Made by a program: the position numbers and the translations under genes. Positions 18,351-26,881 of a stretch of DNA of 64,000 nt are shown in pieces. Origin of the DNA: Promethearchaeota archaeon. Lineage in GTDB: Archaea; Asgardarchaeota; Lokiarchaeia; Helarchaeales; RDOG01. The stretch covers positions 124,001 to 188,000 of the forward strand of contig RDOG01000001.1 of assembly GCA_011365055.1 (NCBI GenBank), given 5' to 3'. A model generated the notes under the pieces. It was not told the origin of the DNA, searched no databases, and worked only from the letters and a program-made list of their open reading frames with translations. Numbering within the stretch: position 1 is the stretch's first letter; the number at the start of each line of letters is the position of its first letter.

Positions 18351-20099
18351 ATGAAACCCATGCAAAAAATGTCCATAATTATCCCAAGAGATAAGTACTA
18401 CAATAAAGTAATCCTATATTTAGGTGAAATTGAAAAATTTCATTTTATAGAGGTTGATAAGAGTAAATTTGATTTCCAACCATACGATCAGAAAACAATG
18501 AGCGATATAGATAACATCATAACAAGAACACAAAGATTAATTGAGAAATTTGAATTCAGAAAACTTTCTAAACTAAAATTAAAAAAGGAAAAAGAGAAAT
18601 TTAGCACAGAAACAGAAGCTCTCGAACATTTTATAAAAAATTCAGATAGATTATTAGGATCTATTGAACAAAACGTATCAAACTTTGAAATGAATGAAGC
18701 AAATATAGAAAATGATATCTATTCGTTATCAGTTGAAGGTACAGATCAAGTAATGATTGAAATCGTTTTAGAAAAGAAAAAAGTATTTTTAGCAGAATTA
18801 ATGAAAGCATTTAAGGAATATCAAAAAGAAGTACAAGAAATCTTTAATAAATTTATTTTTTTAAAGAAATATATTTGGGCTTTTGAAAAAACTGGTGGAA
18901 ATGAAGTCATTAGTATAATAAATGGATGGGTTCCTAAAAATCTAGTTAAAAGAATAAATAAAGATATAAATAAAATAACTGAAGAAAAAAGTGTCATTAA
19001 AGTTGAAAATCCTCAGAAAGGTGAATTACCTCCTACACTTATAGAAAGAGCCTCAATTTGGAAACCGTTTGAAGCAATAACATCCCAATATGGAACTCCT
19101 AATTATTATGAATTGGATCCAACAAAATTAGTTGCTTTCATTTTTCCTATGCTTTTTGGATTGATGTTTGGAGATATAGGACAAGGAATTGTAATAATGA
19201 TTGTAGGTCTTGTTCTAGATCGAAAATTACATCGTTCTATCACAAAAATATTTTTTTGGTGTGGATTAGCATCATTTGGCGGAGGATTTTTATACGGAGA
19301 ATTTTTCGGTTTCTCTTTCCAAGAATTAGGATGGTATCCATCGCTCCCACCAATCCTGTCCTTATTTCCTTATGTTTTAACTTTTCTACCTGTTTACGAC
19401 GCTACAGGACATTCTTTAATGGAAACTAATTTTTTGTTATTGATAAAATTCTCTTTATTAATTGGTACTTTACAATTATTATTGGGTTATTCATTACAAT
19501 TTATTAATAATTATAAGAAGAAAAGTTATAGTGAAATGCTTGGCGTTTCATTCCCAACAATTTTATTCATTCTTTTTTTTATGTATTCATTTTTTAATTT
19601 TGGATTGACTTTCCAAGAATATTTATTTCCATCATTTTTAACCATGGGATTACCCCCCATCGTTTTTATTTTAATTCCCATATTTATGTTATTATTTAGC
19701 AAATTGATTTTAACAAGGTTTAAATATTTTAAAAATGATCATAAAGACTCTGTAGTCTCTATTTTTGGAGAAAGCGCGCTTAATGTCTGGGAAACTGGAC
19801 TCGGATTTATTTCAAATATTTCATCATATTTACGAATTTTTGCTCTTATAATGAGTCATTGGGCTTTAAATGCAGTTTTTAGGACTATAGCAGATCAAAT
19901 TTCATTGCATTTACTTGGCATACCAAGTGGAATAATTATTGGAATCGGAAACGGCGTTATAATTGCAATTGAAAGCATGTTAGTTTTAACTCAAAGTCTC
20001 AGATTGACCTTTTATGAATGGTTTGGCAAATTCTACCAAGGAAATGGCATTAGATTTAATTATTTTAAATTAAGAAATGATATTTTCATTTTAGAATGA
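18351..20099 (+). CDS. atpI: A-type ATP synthase stator membrane subunit I (a)
   Basis: The 582-residue protein has an N-terminal cytosolic half (~1-250) with long helices that dock the peripheral stalks, then about seven to eight membrane helices. Markers are FPMLFGLMFGDIGQGIV at the start of the membrane part, the FLYGEFFGFSF turn, and ISSYLRIFALIMSHWAL, which holds the arginine that faces the rotor-ring glutamate. It is somewhat shorter than many homologues (~620-660). It forms the ion half-channels. ATG 18351 follows the K gene by 22 bases. Confidence 0.93.
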   Translation: MKPMQKMSIIIPRDKYYNKVILYLGEIEKFHFIEVDKSKFDFQPYDQKTMSDIDNIITRTQRLIEKFEFRKLSKLKLKKEKEKFSTETEALEHFIKNSDRLLGSIEQNVSNFEMNEANIENDIYSLSVEGTDQVMIEIVLEKKKVFLAELMKAFKEYQKEVQEIFNKFIFLKKYIWAFEKTGGNEVISIINGWVPKNLVKRINKDINKITEEKSVIKVENPQKGELPPTLIERASIWKPFEAITSQYGTPNYYELDPTKLVAFIFPMLFGLMFGDIGQGIVIMIVGLVLDRKLHRSITKIFFWCGLASFGGGFLYGEFFGFSFQELGWYPSLPPILSLFPYVLTFLPVYDATGHSLMETNFLLLIKFSLLIGTLQLLLGYSLQFINNYKKKSYSEMLGVSFPTILFILFFMYSFFNFGLTFQEYLFPSFLTMGLPPIVFILIPIFMLLFSKLILTRFKYFKNDHKDSVVSIFGESALNVWETGLGFISNISSYLRIFALIMSHWALNAVFRTIADQISLHLLGIPSGIIIGIGNGVIIAIESMLVLTQSLRLTFYEWFGKFYQGNGIRFNYFKLRNDIFILE

Positions 20100-20109
20100 G
20101 TGTGATTTA

Positions 20110-20421
20110 ATGGAAGAAGTAGAGGAAATAATGAAAAAATTAAATGATGAGAAAGAAAAAATAATAAATGATGCTTTAGACAAGAAACAAAAAATTATTG
20201 AAGAGGCTTTTCAAGAAGCAAAAAACATGCGGACTAAAGAGATAGAAGAGTCAAGAATAAAAGCACAAAAACTCCTTAACAATACTGTTGATGAAGCTGA
20301 AGAATATAAAAAGATGAGAATTTTAGAAAGTAAAAAATTAATAGAGGAAATCTCCAACCTACCAAGGGAAAAAATTGATAAAGCTATAGAAATGGTGATT
20401 GAAGAGGTCCTTGAAGATTGA
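20110..20421 (+). CDS. ahaH: A-type ATP synthase subunit H (peripheral stalk)
   Basis: The 103-residue protein is almost entirely charged helix (Glu/Lys/Ala with right-handed coiled-coil spacing). It ends with a short LPREKIDKAIEMVIEEVLED block typical of AhaH, which pairs with subunit E in the peripheral stalk. ATG 20110 lies 10 bases after subunit I. In most archaeal operons H comes first, directly before I; here it follows I. Its stop codon overlaps the TTG start of subunit C. Confidence 0.85.
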   Translation: MEEVEEIMKKLNDEKEKIINDALDKKQKIIEEAFQEAKNMRTKEIEESRIKAQKLLNNTVDEAEEYKKMRILESKKLIEEISNLPREKIDKAIEMVIEEVLED

Positions 20422-21482
20422 AGATAATTCCGATCAATAATTATCATTATTTATATGTTATAGTTAGATATGAAAGTAAAAAATTATTAACTGTTAAGGA
20501 TTTAATATATTTAGCAAATTCTTTAGATATCCCAACATTTAGACAAAGGTTATTAAAATTTTTTCCAGATTTAGTGACCAAAATATTCCCAAATTTAGAT
20601 AGCATCCACAAATATTTTACTGAAGACGAAATCTATTCGGTTTCAAGAGTCATTAAAAACTCTCCTATTCAAATTTCAAATTTTCTAATAACTTTATTTC
20701 TATTAAATTTTGAAGTTGAAAATATTAAAACGATTATAAAATCAAAATCTCTTAATTTATCTTATGAAGAAATTAGTAGAGATGTTCATTTAATAACTGA
20801 AAGAATATTAGAGAGAGAACGAATCTTAAAAAGTCTAATTTATTCAAATACTCTCTTAGAAGGTCTAGAATTTTTTAAAGGAACATTTTATTATGAATAT
20901 CTTAAAAAAGCGTATGAATATTATGAACACTTTCAATCATTATCCTTCTTTGATATTTTACTTGATTATGGACTAGTTAAAAATACATTAGAAAGCTTTT
21001 CTAAATTAAATAAATCAGATAGAAAAATAATAAATGAATTTATTAAAACTTATGTTGATTTTTATAATTTAAAGACAATAATTAGAGGAAAAAACCTTGG
21101 TTTTGAAGAGGATTTTCTAAACCAAGTTACATTTTTAAATCATTCACCATATCAAGGAATTATCAAATTAGAAAATGTTAATGAGATCATAAATTATATA
21201 TCTGCTAATCCAAATCAATCAAATTATTTCAATTTTAAAGGAAAAAAAACAATAGAAGAGTTATTAACTCATTTTAGGGCCTTTTATCATCAAAAATGTT
21301 TAACTATTTTGAAAAAATGGGGAAAAAATAATTTATTTTCTATAACTTCACCCTTTAGTTTCTTATTGAAAAAGAGATTCTTAATTGAAGATATAAAATT
21401 CATTAGTATTGGTATTGACTATAATATCAGACCTGATGATATTTTAAAAAGATCAATATTATGTAGACAGATTTACCAATAA
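20418..21482 (+). CDS. atpC: A-type ATP synthase subunit C (rotor connector)
   Basis: This ~354-residue helical protein of the V-ATPase d / A-ATPase C family couples the central stalk to the membrane ring. Recognisable parts are FFDILLDYGLVKN, FVDFYNLKTIIRGK-like (VDFYNLKTIIRGKN near residue 213) and a tail resembling the family's GYIWAKENEIRNIR block, here IKFISIGIDYNIRPDDI. It starts with TTG at 20418, overlapping the stop of the H gene by four bases (TTGA), which implies coupled translation. It is the last subunit gene of the operon, an unusual place for it. Confidence 0.85.
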   Translation: MKIIPINNYHYLYVIVRYESKKLLTVKDLIYLANSLDIPTFRQRLLKFFPDLVTKIFPNLDSIHKYFTEDEIYSVSRVIKNSPIQISNFLITLFLLNFEVENIKTIIKSKSLNLSYEEISRDVHLITERILERERILKSLIYSNTLLEGLEFFKGTFYYEYLKKAYEYYEHFQSLSFFDILLDYGLVKNTLESFSKLNKSDRKIINEFIKTYVDFYNLKTIIRGKNLGFEEDFLNQVTFLNHSPYQGIIKLENVNEIINYISANPNQSNYFNFKGKKTIEELLTHFRAFYHQKCLTILKKWGKNNLFSITSPFSFLLKKRFLIEDIKFISIGIDYNIRPDDILKRSILCRQIYQ

Positions 21483-21541
21483 TTCAAAAAAAATTTGTAA
21501 AAACTACTAACATTAAAAAAATCTATTTAATTTTAAATATA

Positions 21542-21937
21542 ATGTTTTTTTTTAGATTTGATATGATTGATATTCCAACGAGTTTAGATTTTTATCCAAC
21601 CTTATTAGATTTTTTAGAAAAAGAAAAGATTGCTTTTACAATTACAAAGAAATCAGAATCGGAATTCTGGATTGAACCATTACAGAGTGATATCATCACC
21701 TATCTTACAATAGACGAACTTAACCATAAAATTTTCTATGAAATTTACTCATCTGAAGATGATGAATATTTAGAGGTCAACTCAATAAAAGATGTAGAAA
21801 AATTTGAATTTATTGAAGAGTCACGTTGCAAATGGAATAATGAAAAGGCAATTGAAGAAATTTGGTTGGTTCTAGACGAAATTAAACTTTGGGCATTTAA
21901 AAATAATTATAAAATTATTGAAAAAGAGATGATTTAG
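21542..21937 (+). CDS. hypothetical acidic protein
   Basis: The 131-residue soluble protein is rich in Glu, Asp and aromatics (LEKEKIAFTITKKSESEFWIEP and an EEIWLVLDEIKLWAFKNN tail). I do not recognise a family. ATG 21542 or the later ATG 21563 could be the start. It follows the ATP synthase operon by 60 bases on the same strand and may be its last cotranscribed gene. Alternating beta and helical segments suggest a small alpha/beta fold; nothing indicates a function. Confidence 0.5.
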   Translation: MFFFRFDMIDIPTSLDFYPTLLDFLEKEKIAFTITKKSESEFWIEPLQSDIITYLTIDELNHKIFYEIYSSEDDEYLEVNSIKDVEKFEFIEESRCKWNNEKAIEEIWLVLDEIKLWAFKNNYKIIEKEMI

Positions 21938-22002
21938 CCTTATAAATTAAAATTATAAATAATTAAATAATATAGAAAATTCAATTATTAAAATGGGAGT
22001 AG

Positions 22003-22052
22003 ATGGTAATTATTTTAACAAAAAAGATGCTTGATGTTTAAAATATTACCAT
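22003..22052. repeat. imperfect 18-base inverted repeat
   Basis: Arms at 22003-22020 and 22035-22052 are near-perfect reverse complements (ATGGTAAT...ATTTTAA...), separated by 14 bases. It lies in the 200-base gap between two plus-strand hypothetical genes. It could form a hairpin that ends the ATP synthase transcript, or be a dimeric operator for the downstream genes. AT-rich composition raises the chance of fortuitous pairing. Confidence 0.45.
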
Positions 22053-22147
22053 TTAATTATTTTATATTAATAATTGGGAAAAACTAAGAATATTGAAATT
22101 TAATTGAGAAGTTTTCCTCAATATTATTAATGTAAAGGATGAGAATA

Positions 22148-22663
22148 ATGCAAGAACCTTCAGATAGAATAAATGAATTCATCTATATGCTTCAAAAAGA
22201 AATTAAGGATGATAAGAAAGTAGATAGTATTAAAAATCTTTTCCTAGAAGAATATAGATATTTAAGGATAAATTTTGAAAATAAATTAAATAAAATTTTT
22301 GAAGAAAATAAATCATTAAAATTAAGGGTAAAAAAATTAGAGGAAAAAATTGAGAAATTAAAATATAAAGGGAAGGAATCAATTCATGTTAAGTCTAAAA
22401 TAGAAGAATTATTACCATTAATCACTAAATTAAATAAGATTTCAGATATTGCTAAAGAAATGATGTCTAAAATATTTATTATTTTAGTTGAAGAGCAATT
22501 ACAAACAATTATTAAGTTAGCAGATTCTCATGCACAAGAAAAATCCTTTTCTCAAATAGAAGAAGAAAATCTCTATTATTCTCTTGAAAATTTGATTCAT
22601 TCAGATAAATTATTAGAAAAGGCAATCAAAATTGCTTATAAAAGTGAACATCAAGAGAAATGA
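22148..22663 (+). CDS. coiled-coil hypothetical protein
   Basis: The ~171-residue protein has a central coiled coil (residues ~40-85, NKIFEENKSLKLRVKKLEEKIEKLK) and helical ends. I choose ATG 22148 because the GGATGAG just before it serves as a ribosome site; the ATG at 22139 lies inside that site. The family is unknown. It lies 31 bases upstream of the P-type ATPase gene on the same strand, so it may be cotranscribed and could be an accessory or regulatory partner of the pump. That is inference from position only. Confidence 0.55.
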   Translation: MQEPSDRINEFIYMLQKEIKDDKKVDSIKNLFLEEYRYLRINFENKLNKIFEENKSLKLRVKKLEEKIEKLKYKGKESIHVKSKIEELLPLITKLNKISDIAKEMMSKIFIILVEEQLQTIIKLADSHAQEKSFSQIEEENLYYSLENLIHSDKLLEKAIKIAYKSEHQEK

Positions 22664-22693
22664 ATTAAATATGAAATAAATTGGGGAATTTAA

Positions 22694-25165
22694 ATGTCGA
22701 AAAATAAATTTGAAGAGTTTTCTATTGAAGAGACTATGAAAAAATTTAAAACTACTGAAGATGGTCTTACAAATGAAGAAGTAGAAAATCGAAGAGATGA
22801 ATGGGGTTATAATTCAATTGAAGAACATCATGTAAATCCCGTTTTAAAATTTTTTTCATATTTTTGGGGACCTATTCCTTGGATGATTGAAATAGCTGCA
22901 ACCCTCTCAGCTATAACATTTGATTGGGCAGATTTCATCATAGTTGTCATATTACTTTTTTTTAATGCAATAATTGGATTTTGGCAAGAATATAAAGCCG
23001 ATAGTGCTATTGAAATGCTTAAAGAAAAATTGGAAATCAAAGCTCACGTACTAAGAAATAAAAATTGGATTAGTATTCCTTCTCGGGACTTAGTTCCAGG
23101 CGATATAGTTAATATTAAACTTGGAGAAATTATACCTGCAGATTTAAAAATAATTTCGGGTAAAAATATCGAATTAGATCAATCAGCTCTTACTGGAGAG
23201 TCCCTTCCAGTACATAAAGAAATAAATGATTTAGCTTTAATGAGTTCAATTATACGAAGAGGCTATGCCAAAGCAGTTGTAGTTGGTACTGGAATGGGTA
23301 CATACTTTGGTGAAACTGCAAAGTTAATTCAAAAAGCTAAACCACAAAGTCATTATCAAAAATCTATAATGAAAATAGGACGTTTTTTAATAATTCTTTC
23401 ATTGAGCTTAGTAGCTTTAATTATGATTACTGCTTTATTTCGAAGGACTTCATTTATCGATACATTACAATTTTGTTTAATATTAACCGTTGCAGCCATA
23501 CCTGTTGCATTACCTGCAGTTTTATCTGTTACAATGGCTGTAGGTGCGATACAATTAGCAAAAAGACAAGCTATTGTAAGTCGACTTGCTTCAATTGAAG
23601 AAATGGCTAGCATGAACATTTTATGTTCTGATAAGACAGGGACACTTACAAAAAATAAAATGAAATTAGGTGATTCAAAATTAATTGCAGATATAAAAGA
23701 AAAAGATTTAATACTATATGCAGCATTGTGCTCAAAAATAGAAGATGAGGATCCCATTGAATTAGCAATTTTTGAAGGACTCAATGGGAATAAATCAAAT
23801 TTAAGCAAATGGATAATGAGAGATTTTTTACCTTTTGATCCAATTATAAAACGGACTGAAGCCACTGTAAGTAAAGAAAATATTGAATTTAAGGTAAGTA
23901 AAGGTGCTCCGCAAGCCATAATTCAATTATGTAATACAGAAGAAGCAATAAAAGAAAAAATATATGAATTTGTTGATAGCGTTGGGAAAAGAGGCTATCG
24001 TACAATAGGGGTTGCAAAAACGGATAATGATAAAAATTGGAAATTTCAAGGAATTTTATCTTTATATGATCCACCTCGTGACGATTCTGCCAAAACTATT
24101 AAAGCTGCAAAAAAAATGGGCGTTCAGATTAAAATGATTACAGGAGATCATAAAGCTATAGCACGAGAAATAGGAGCTCAACTGAATATTGGATCAAGAA
24201 TTTATTCAGCAGATGAAATATTTGCAGAAGGAAAGGAAAAACCTCTGATAAATCTAGAAAATGTTGATGGATTTGCTCAAGTTTATCCTGAACATAAATA
24301 TCGAATTGTTGAAACATATCAAAAAGAAGGAAATTATGTTGGAATGACTGGCGATGGCGTAAATGATGCACCTGCCTTAAAAAGAGCTGATGTCGGAATC
24401 GCTGTGTCAGGAGCAACAGATGCTGCACGATCTGCAGCGGACTTGGTTCTAACTTCTGAGGGTTTATCAGTTATTGTTGATGGTATAAAGGAGAGTCGTA
24501 GAATTTTCCGCAGAATGACTAGTTATGCAGTATATAGAATAGCCGAAACTATACGAATTTTACTTTTTATGACTTTTTCAATTTTAATATTTGATTTTTA
24601 TCCTGTAACTACGGTGATGATTATAATCTTGGCGTTGTTAAATGATGGTCCAATTATGATGATTGCATATGACAATACTATACTTCCTGAAGAACCTGTC
24701 CGATGGAATATGTATAAAGTTTTGATTATTTCATCAATTCTAGGAATTATGGGATTAATTGCCAGTTTTACATTATTTTGGATTGGAGAAGTACTTTTAA
24801 GTTTAAATCGAACTATTATTCAAACCTTAATTTTCTTAAAATTAACTGTTGCAGGACATATGACCATTTATTTAACTAGATCCGATGAACATCATTTTTG
24901 GAAGCGACCACTACCCGCAAGTAGGCTATTTATTACATCTGAAGCAACTCAAGTTGTTGCAACCTTATTTGCCGTATATGGGATTGCTATGGCACCAATC
25001 GGTTGGTTATTAGCGGGATTGGTGTGGGGTTATGCCTTAATTTGGTTTTTAATAAATAATCTTGTAAAAGTTTATTTATATCGCTATATTGACAAGAGGA
25101 TCTATCATACTTGGGATAAGCATATTGAGAAACAATTAAAATCAATTCATCCATTTCCCCAATAA
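22694..25165 (+). CDS. P-type H+-ATPase (P3A, plasma-membrane type)
   Basis: The 823-residue ion pump has a short N-terminal actuator segment, TGES (167-170), a membrane helix 4 with AAIPVALPAVLSVTMAVGA, the phosphorylation site CSDKTGTLTKN with Asp313, the nucleotide-domain KGAP motif, and the hinge MTGDGVNDAPALKRADVGIAV. The helix-4 signature and short length match the P3A proton pumps of fungi, plants and some archaea, not Ca2+ or heavy-metal pumps (no CPC). It would export protons at the expense of ATP. It ends 66 bases from a convergent Fe-S gene. Confidence 0.9.
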   Translation: MSKNKFEEFSIEETMKKFKTTEDGLTNEEVENRRDEWGYNSIEEHHVNPVLKFFSYFWGPIPWMIEIAATLSAITFDWADFIIVVILLFFNAIIGFWQEYKADSAIEMLKEKLEIKAHVLRNKNWISIPSRDLVPGDIVNIKLGEIIPADLKIISGKNIELDQSALTGESLPVHKEINDLALMSSIIRRGYAKAVVVGTGMGTYFGETAKLIQKAKPQSHYQKSIMKIGRFLIILSLSLVALIMITALFRRTSFIDTLQFCLILTVAAIPVALPAVLSVTMAVGAIQLAKRQAIVSRLASIEEMASMNILCSDKTGTLTKNKMKLGDSKLIADIKEKDLILYAALCSKIEDEDPIELAIFEGLNGNKSNLSKWIMRDFLPFDPIIKRTEATVSKENIEFKVSKGAPQAIIQLCNTEEAIKEKIYEFVDSVGKRGYRTIGVAKTDNDKNWKFQGILSLYDPPRDDSAKTIKAAKKMGVQIKMITGDHKAIAREIGAQLNIGSRIYSADEIFAEGKEKPLINLENVDGFAQVYPEHKYRIVETYQKEGNYVGMTGDGVNDAPALKRADVGIAVSGATDAARSAADLVLTSEGLSVIVDGIKESRRIFRRMTSYAVYRIAETIRILLFMTFSILIFDFYPVTTVMIIILALLNDGPIMMIAYDNTILPEEPVRWNMYKVLIISSILGIMGLIASFTLFWIGEVLLSLNRTIIQTLIFLKLTVAGHMTIYLTRSDEHHFWKRPLPASRLFITSEATQVVATLFAVYGIAMAPIGWLLAGLVWGYALIWFLINNLVKVYLYRYIDKRIYHTWDKHIEKQLKSIHPFPQ

Positions 25166-25230
25166 TCTTTTTTAAAATAAATTAAACCTTTTGAATTTGA
25201 AAAGGAAATAAAAATAAAAAGTAAGTAAAT

Positions 25231-26328
25231 TTAGGACTTTGCTTTTTGTGCTTTAATTGCTTTCATTGATCTAGGCATTAAGTCATCTTTAGATTTACCA
25301 GAAACATATTGAAATTCTTCTTCAACATATTTATTCATGACATCATAGAAGAATGCATTTGGTATATTGACAGGACAAACAGGTGTGCACCGTCCACAAC
25401 CAATACAAATGTCTGACATATGTGTCATCTTTGTAAGCCAATACAATACTGGATCATCTAATTCTTTGGCTTTACGCTTGGCTTGGATTTCACAGCGACC
25501 GTGTGCTTGACAATAACAAACTGGACAAGCATTTATACACTGTCCACAAAGTCTACATTTTTCTATTGTCTTCATTGCTTTTTCAAACCGTTCATTGTCG
25601 GATAATTTCAAGTAATCGTTGATCTCTTTTTCTCTTTGTTTCTCTGCTTCTTGAACTAATCCATCGAAGTATTTTTTTCTTGCATCTTTCAAGTTATCAG
25701 TTTCGCTTTTAATGCCATCCATAATTTTTTTACCCTTTTCCGAATTCACGATAACTCTTATTTTATCTCCCACTAGATCTATAGAAAGATCGCTAATAGA
25801 TGGAGCTCTTTTAACGCATCGCCCGCAATTATCCAATCTTTTTACTTTTAAAATCTTTTCTTTTCCATCTATTTGGATTGTAAATTTATCTGCTAGAGTT
25901 TCACCCGATGCATTTTCAGGATCCAAATTTTCCTTTTTAATTTGATTAACAACATCTTTCGATGAAGCCCGTCCCGGGCATTCAAGCGTGATTATGAAAA
26001 GATCATCCAAAATAACTTGTTTTAATTTACTTAATTCAATTAATGCTCGGGTATCACATGGTCTAGCAAATAGTGCTACTTTTTTACCACGTAATTTAGA
26101 ATTAAGAAATTTGGGAGATGAATCCGCTCGAGCAAAATCATAAGCAAAATATTGTGAAAGTGGAATAGGATCTAATAATTTTAATGGATCATCTACTGCA
26201 ATTGGAGTAAGATCAAATCTACTCTTTTTTATTTCGAATCCAATTATTGTATATCCATCTTTTATTAATGCTTTTAAAATATTATTTACTTCAGCAATAT
26301 TTATTATGCCGCTTTCTCCGACATTCAT
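25231..26328 (-). CDS. FdhB/FrhB-like F420 or formate electron-transfer beta subunit
   Basis: The ~365-residue flavo-Fe-S protein has the FrhB/FdhB core: GKKVALFARPCDTRAL (residues ~85-100), ITLECPGR and NCGRC. Two C-terminal ferredoxin-type clusters follow (CRLCGQCINACPVCYC and CIGCGRCTPVCPVN). Homologues bind FAD and move electrons between F420 or formate dehydrogenase modules and an HdrA complex. ATG 26328 or GTG 26337 may start it. It lies downstream of hdrA and mvhD on the same strand, separated by a 110-base structured RNA region, and probably forms the electron-input arm of the HdrA-MvhD complex. It contains no in-frame UGA, unlike its two partners. Confidence 0.8.
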   Translation of the reverse strand: MNVGESGIINIAEVNNILKALIKDGYTIIGFEIKKSRFDLTPIAVDDPLKLLDPIPLSQYFAYDFARADSSPKFLNSKLRGKKVALFARPCDTRALIELSKLKQVILDDLFIITLECPGRASSKDVVNQIKKENLDPENASGETLADKFTIQIDGKEKILKVKRLDNCGRCVKRAPSISDLSIDLVGDKIRVIVNSEKGKKIMDGIKSETDNLKDARKKYFDGLVQEAEKQREKEINDYLKLSDNERFEKAMKTIEKCRLCGQCINACPVCYCQAHGRCEIQAKRKAKELDDPVLYWLTKMTHMSDICIGCGRCTPVCPVNIPNAFFYDVMNKYVEEEFQYVSGKSKDDLMPRSMKAIKAQKAKS

Positions 26329-26362
26329 ATTTTTCACATCAAATTTTTAAATAAATTTAAAT

Positions 26363-26432
26363 CTGCCAAACTCTTTGCGAGAGCAGTCCTCTCATGGCTA
26401 AGCTTTCGCCATGAGGCTCACCCTTCAGGCAG
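26363..26432 (-). ncRNA. candidate SECIS element 3' of mvhD
   Basis: The 108-base gap between mvhD and the FdhB-like gene is far richer in G+C than its surroundings. It folds, read on the minus strand, into a long hairpin. The innermost stem is a perfect 8 base pairs (26391-26398 with 26408-26415), closing a 9-base loop that contains AAA. An outer 5-pair stem closes the structure (26363-26367 with 26428-26432). Between them lie internal loops with UGA and GA dinucleotides, which could form the sheared G-A core known from eukaryotic and Lokiarchaeal SECIS elements. It stands directly behind a gene with two UGA codons. Shape, position and need all fit, but I could not align it to a covariance model. 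Confidence 0.55.
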
Positions 26433-26445
26433 TTATGGTTTTAAA

Positions 26446-26871
26446 TTATTCTTTTTTTTGTTTTAAGGGATTGGGGCCTAATTCTATTAGTTTTTTGGTA
26501 AAATTTGTCGCGATATCTGCAAATCTAGCACCCTCAGCAGCGGAAACATAATGCATTTCAAGTCTTTCCGAGCTAATACCTAAGGTTTTACACAGCATTT
26601 TCATGTAGTTAATGTTTCTTGTTGCCAAAAGGTTACCAGTTTCGTATTCGCAATCACCTACGAATCATCCAACAACTAAACAACCATCTGCTCCTTTTCT
26701 AAGTGACCGTAATATATGTTCTGGGTCGACTCTTGCAGTACAAGGAACTAAGATTGTTCTCAATGATGCAGGATATTGTCTTCGTATCGTACCCGCCATA
26801 TCACATGCTCCGTACCCTCATTTCCAACAAAGAAAAGCTGCTATCTTTGGTAGGAATTCACCATTCGACAT
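26446..26871 (-). CDS. vhuD: MvhD/VhuD-type hydrogenase delta subunit, selenoprotein with two Sec (UGA) codons
   Basis: Read through two in-frame UGAs, this is a full-length 141-residue MvhD/VhuD protein that carries a [2Fe-2S] cluster and hands electrons to HdrA. The UGAs are codon 18 (26818-26820; context FLCWK-U-GYGACD) and codon 69 (26665-26667; LVVG-U-FVGDCEY). Homologues have cysteine at both places (NWCSYGGAD and GCHPGDCHY). The frame is otherwise unbroken, including PCTARVDPEHILR, KGADGCL and the C-terminal SAAEGARFAD and LGPNPL motifs. UGA also serves as a normal stop in this window, so UGA is recoded here and not reassigned. ATG 26871 lies 10 bases after the hdrA stop. Standard gene calling keeps only the last 60 residues. 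Confidence 0.9.
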
Positions 26872-26881
26872 TTTCTCACCA

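Noticed and set aside
23356..23919. 187-codon minus-strand frame within the P-type ATPase
   Set aside because: It is fully covered by conserved P-ATPase coding sequence, including the phosphorylation site, on the other strand.
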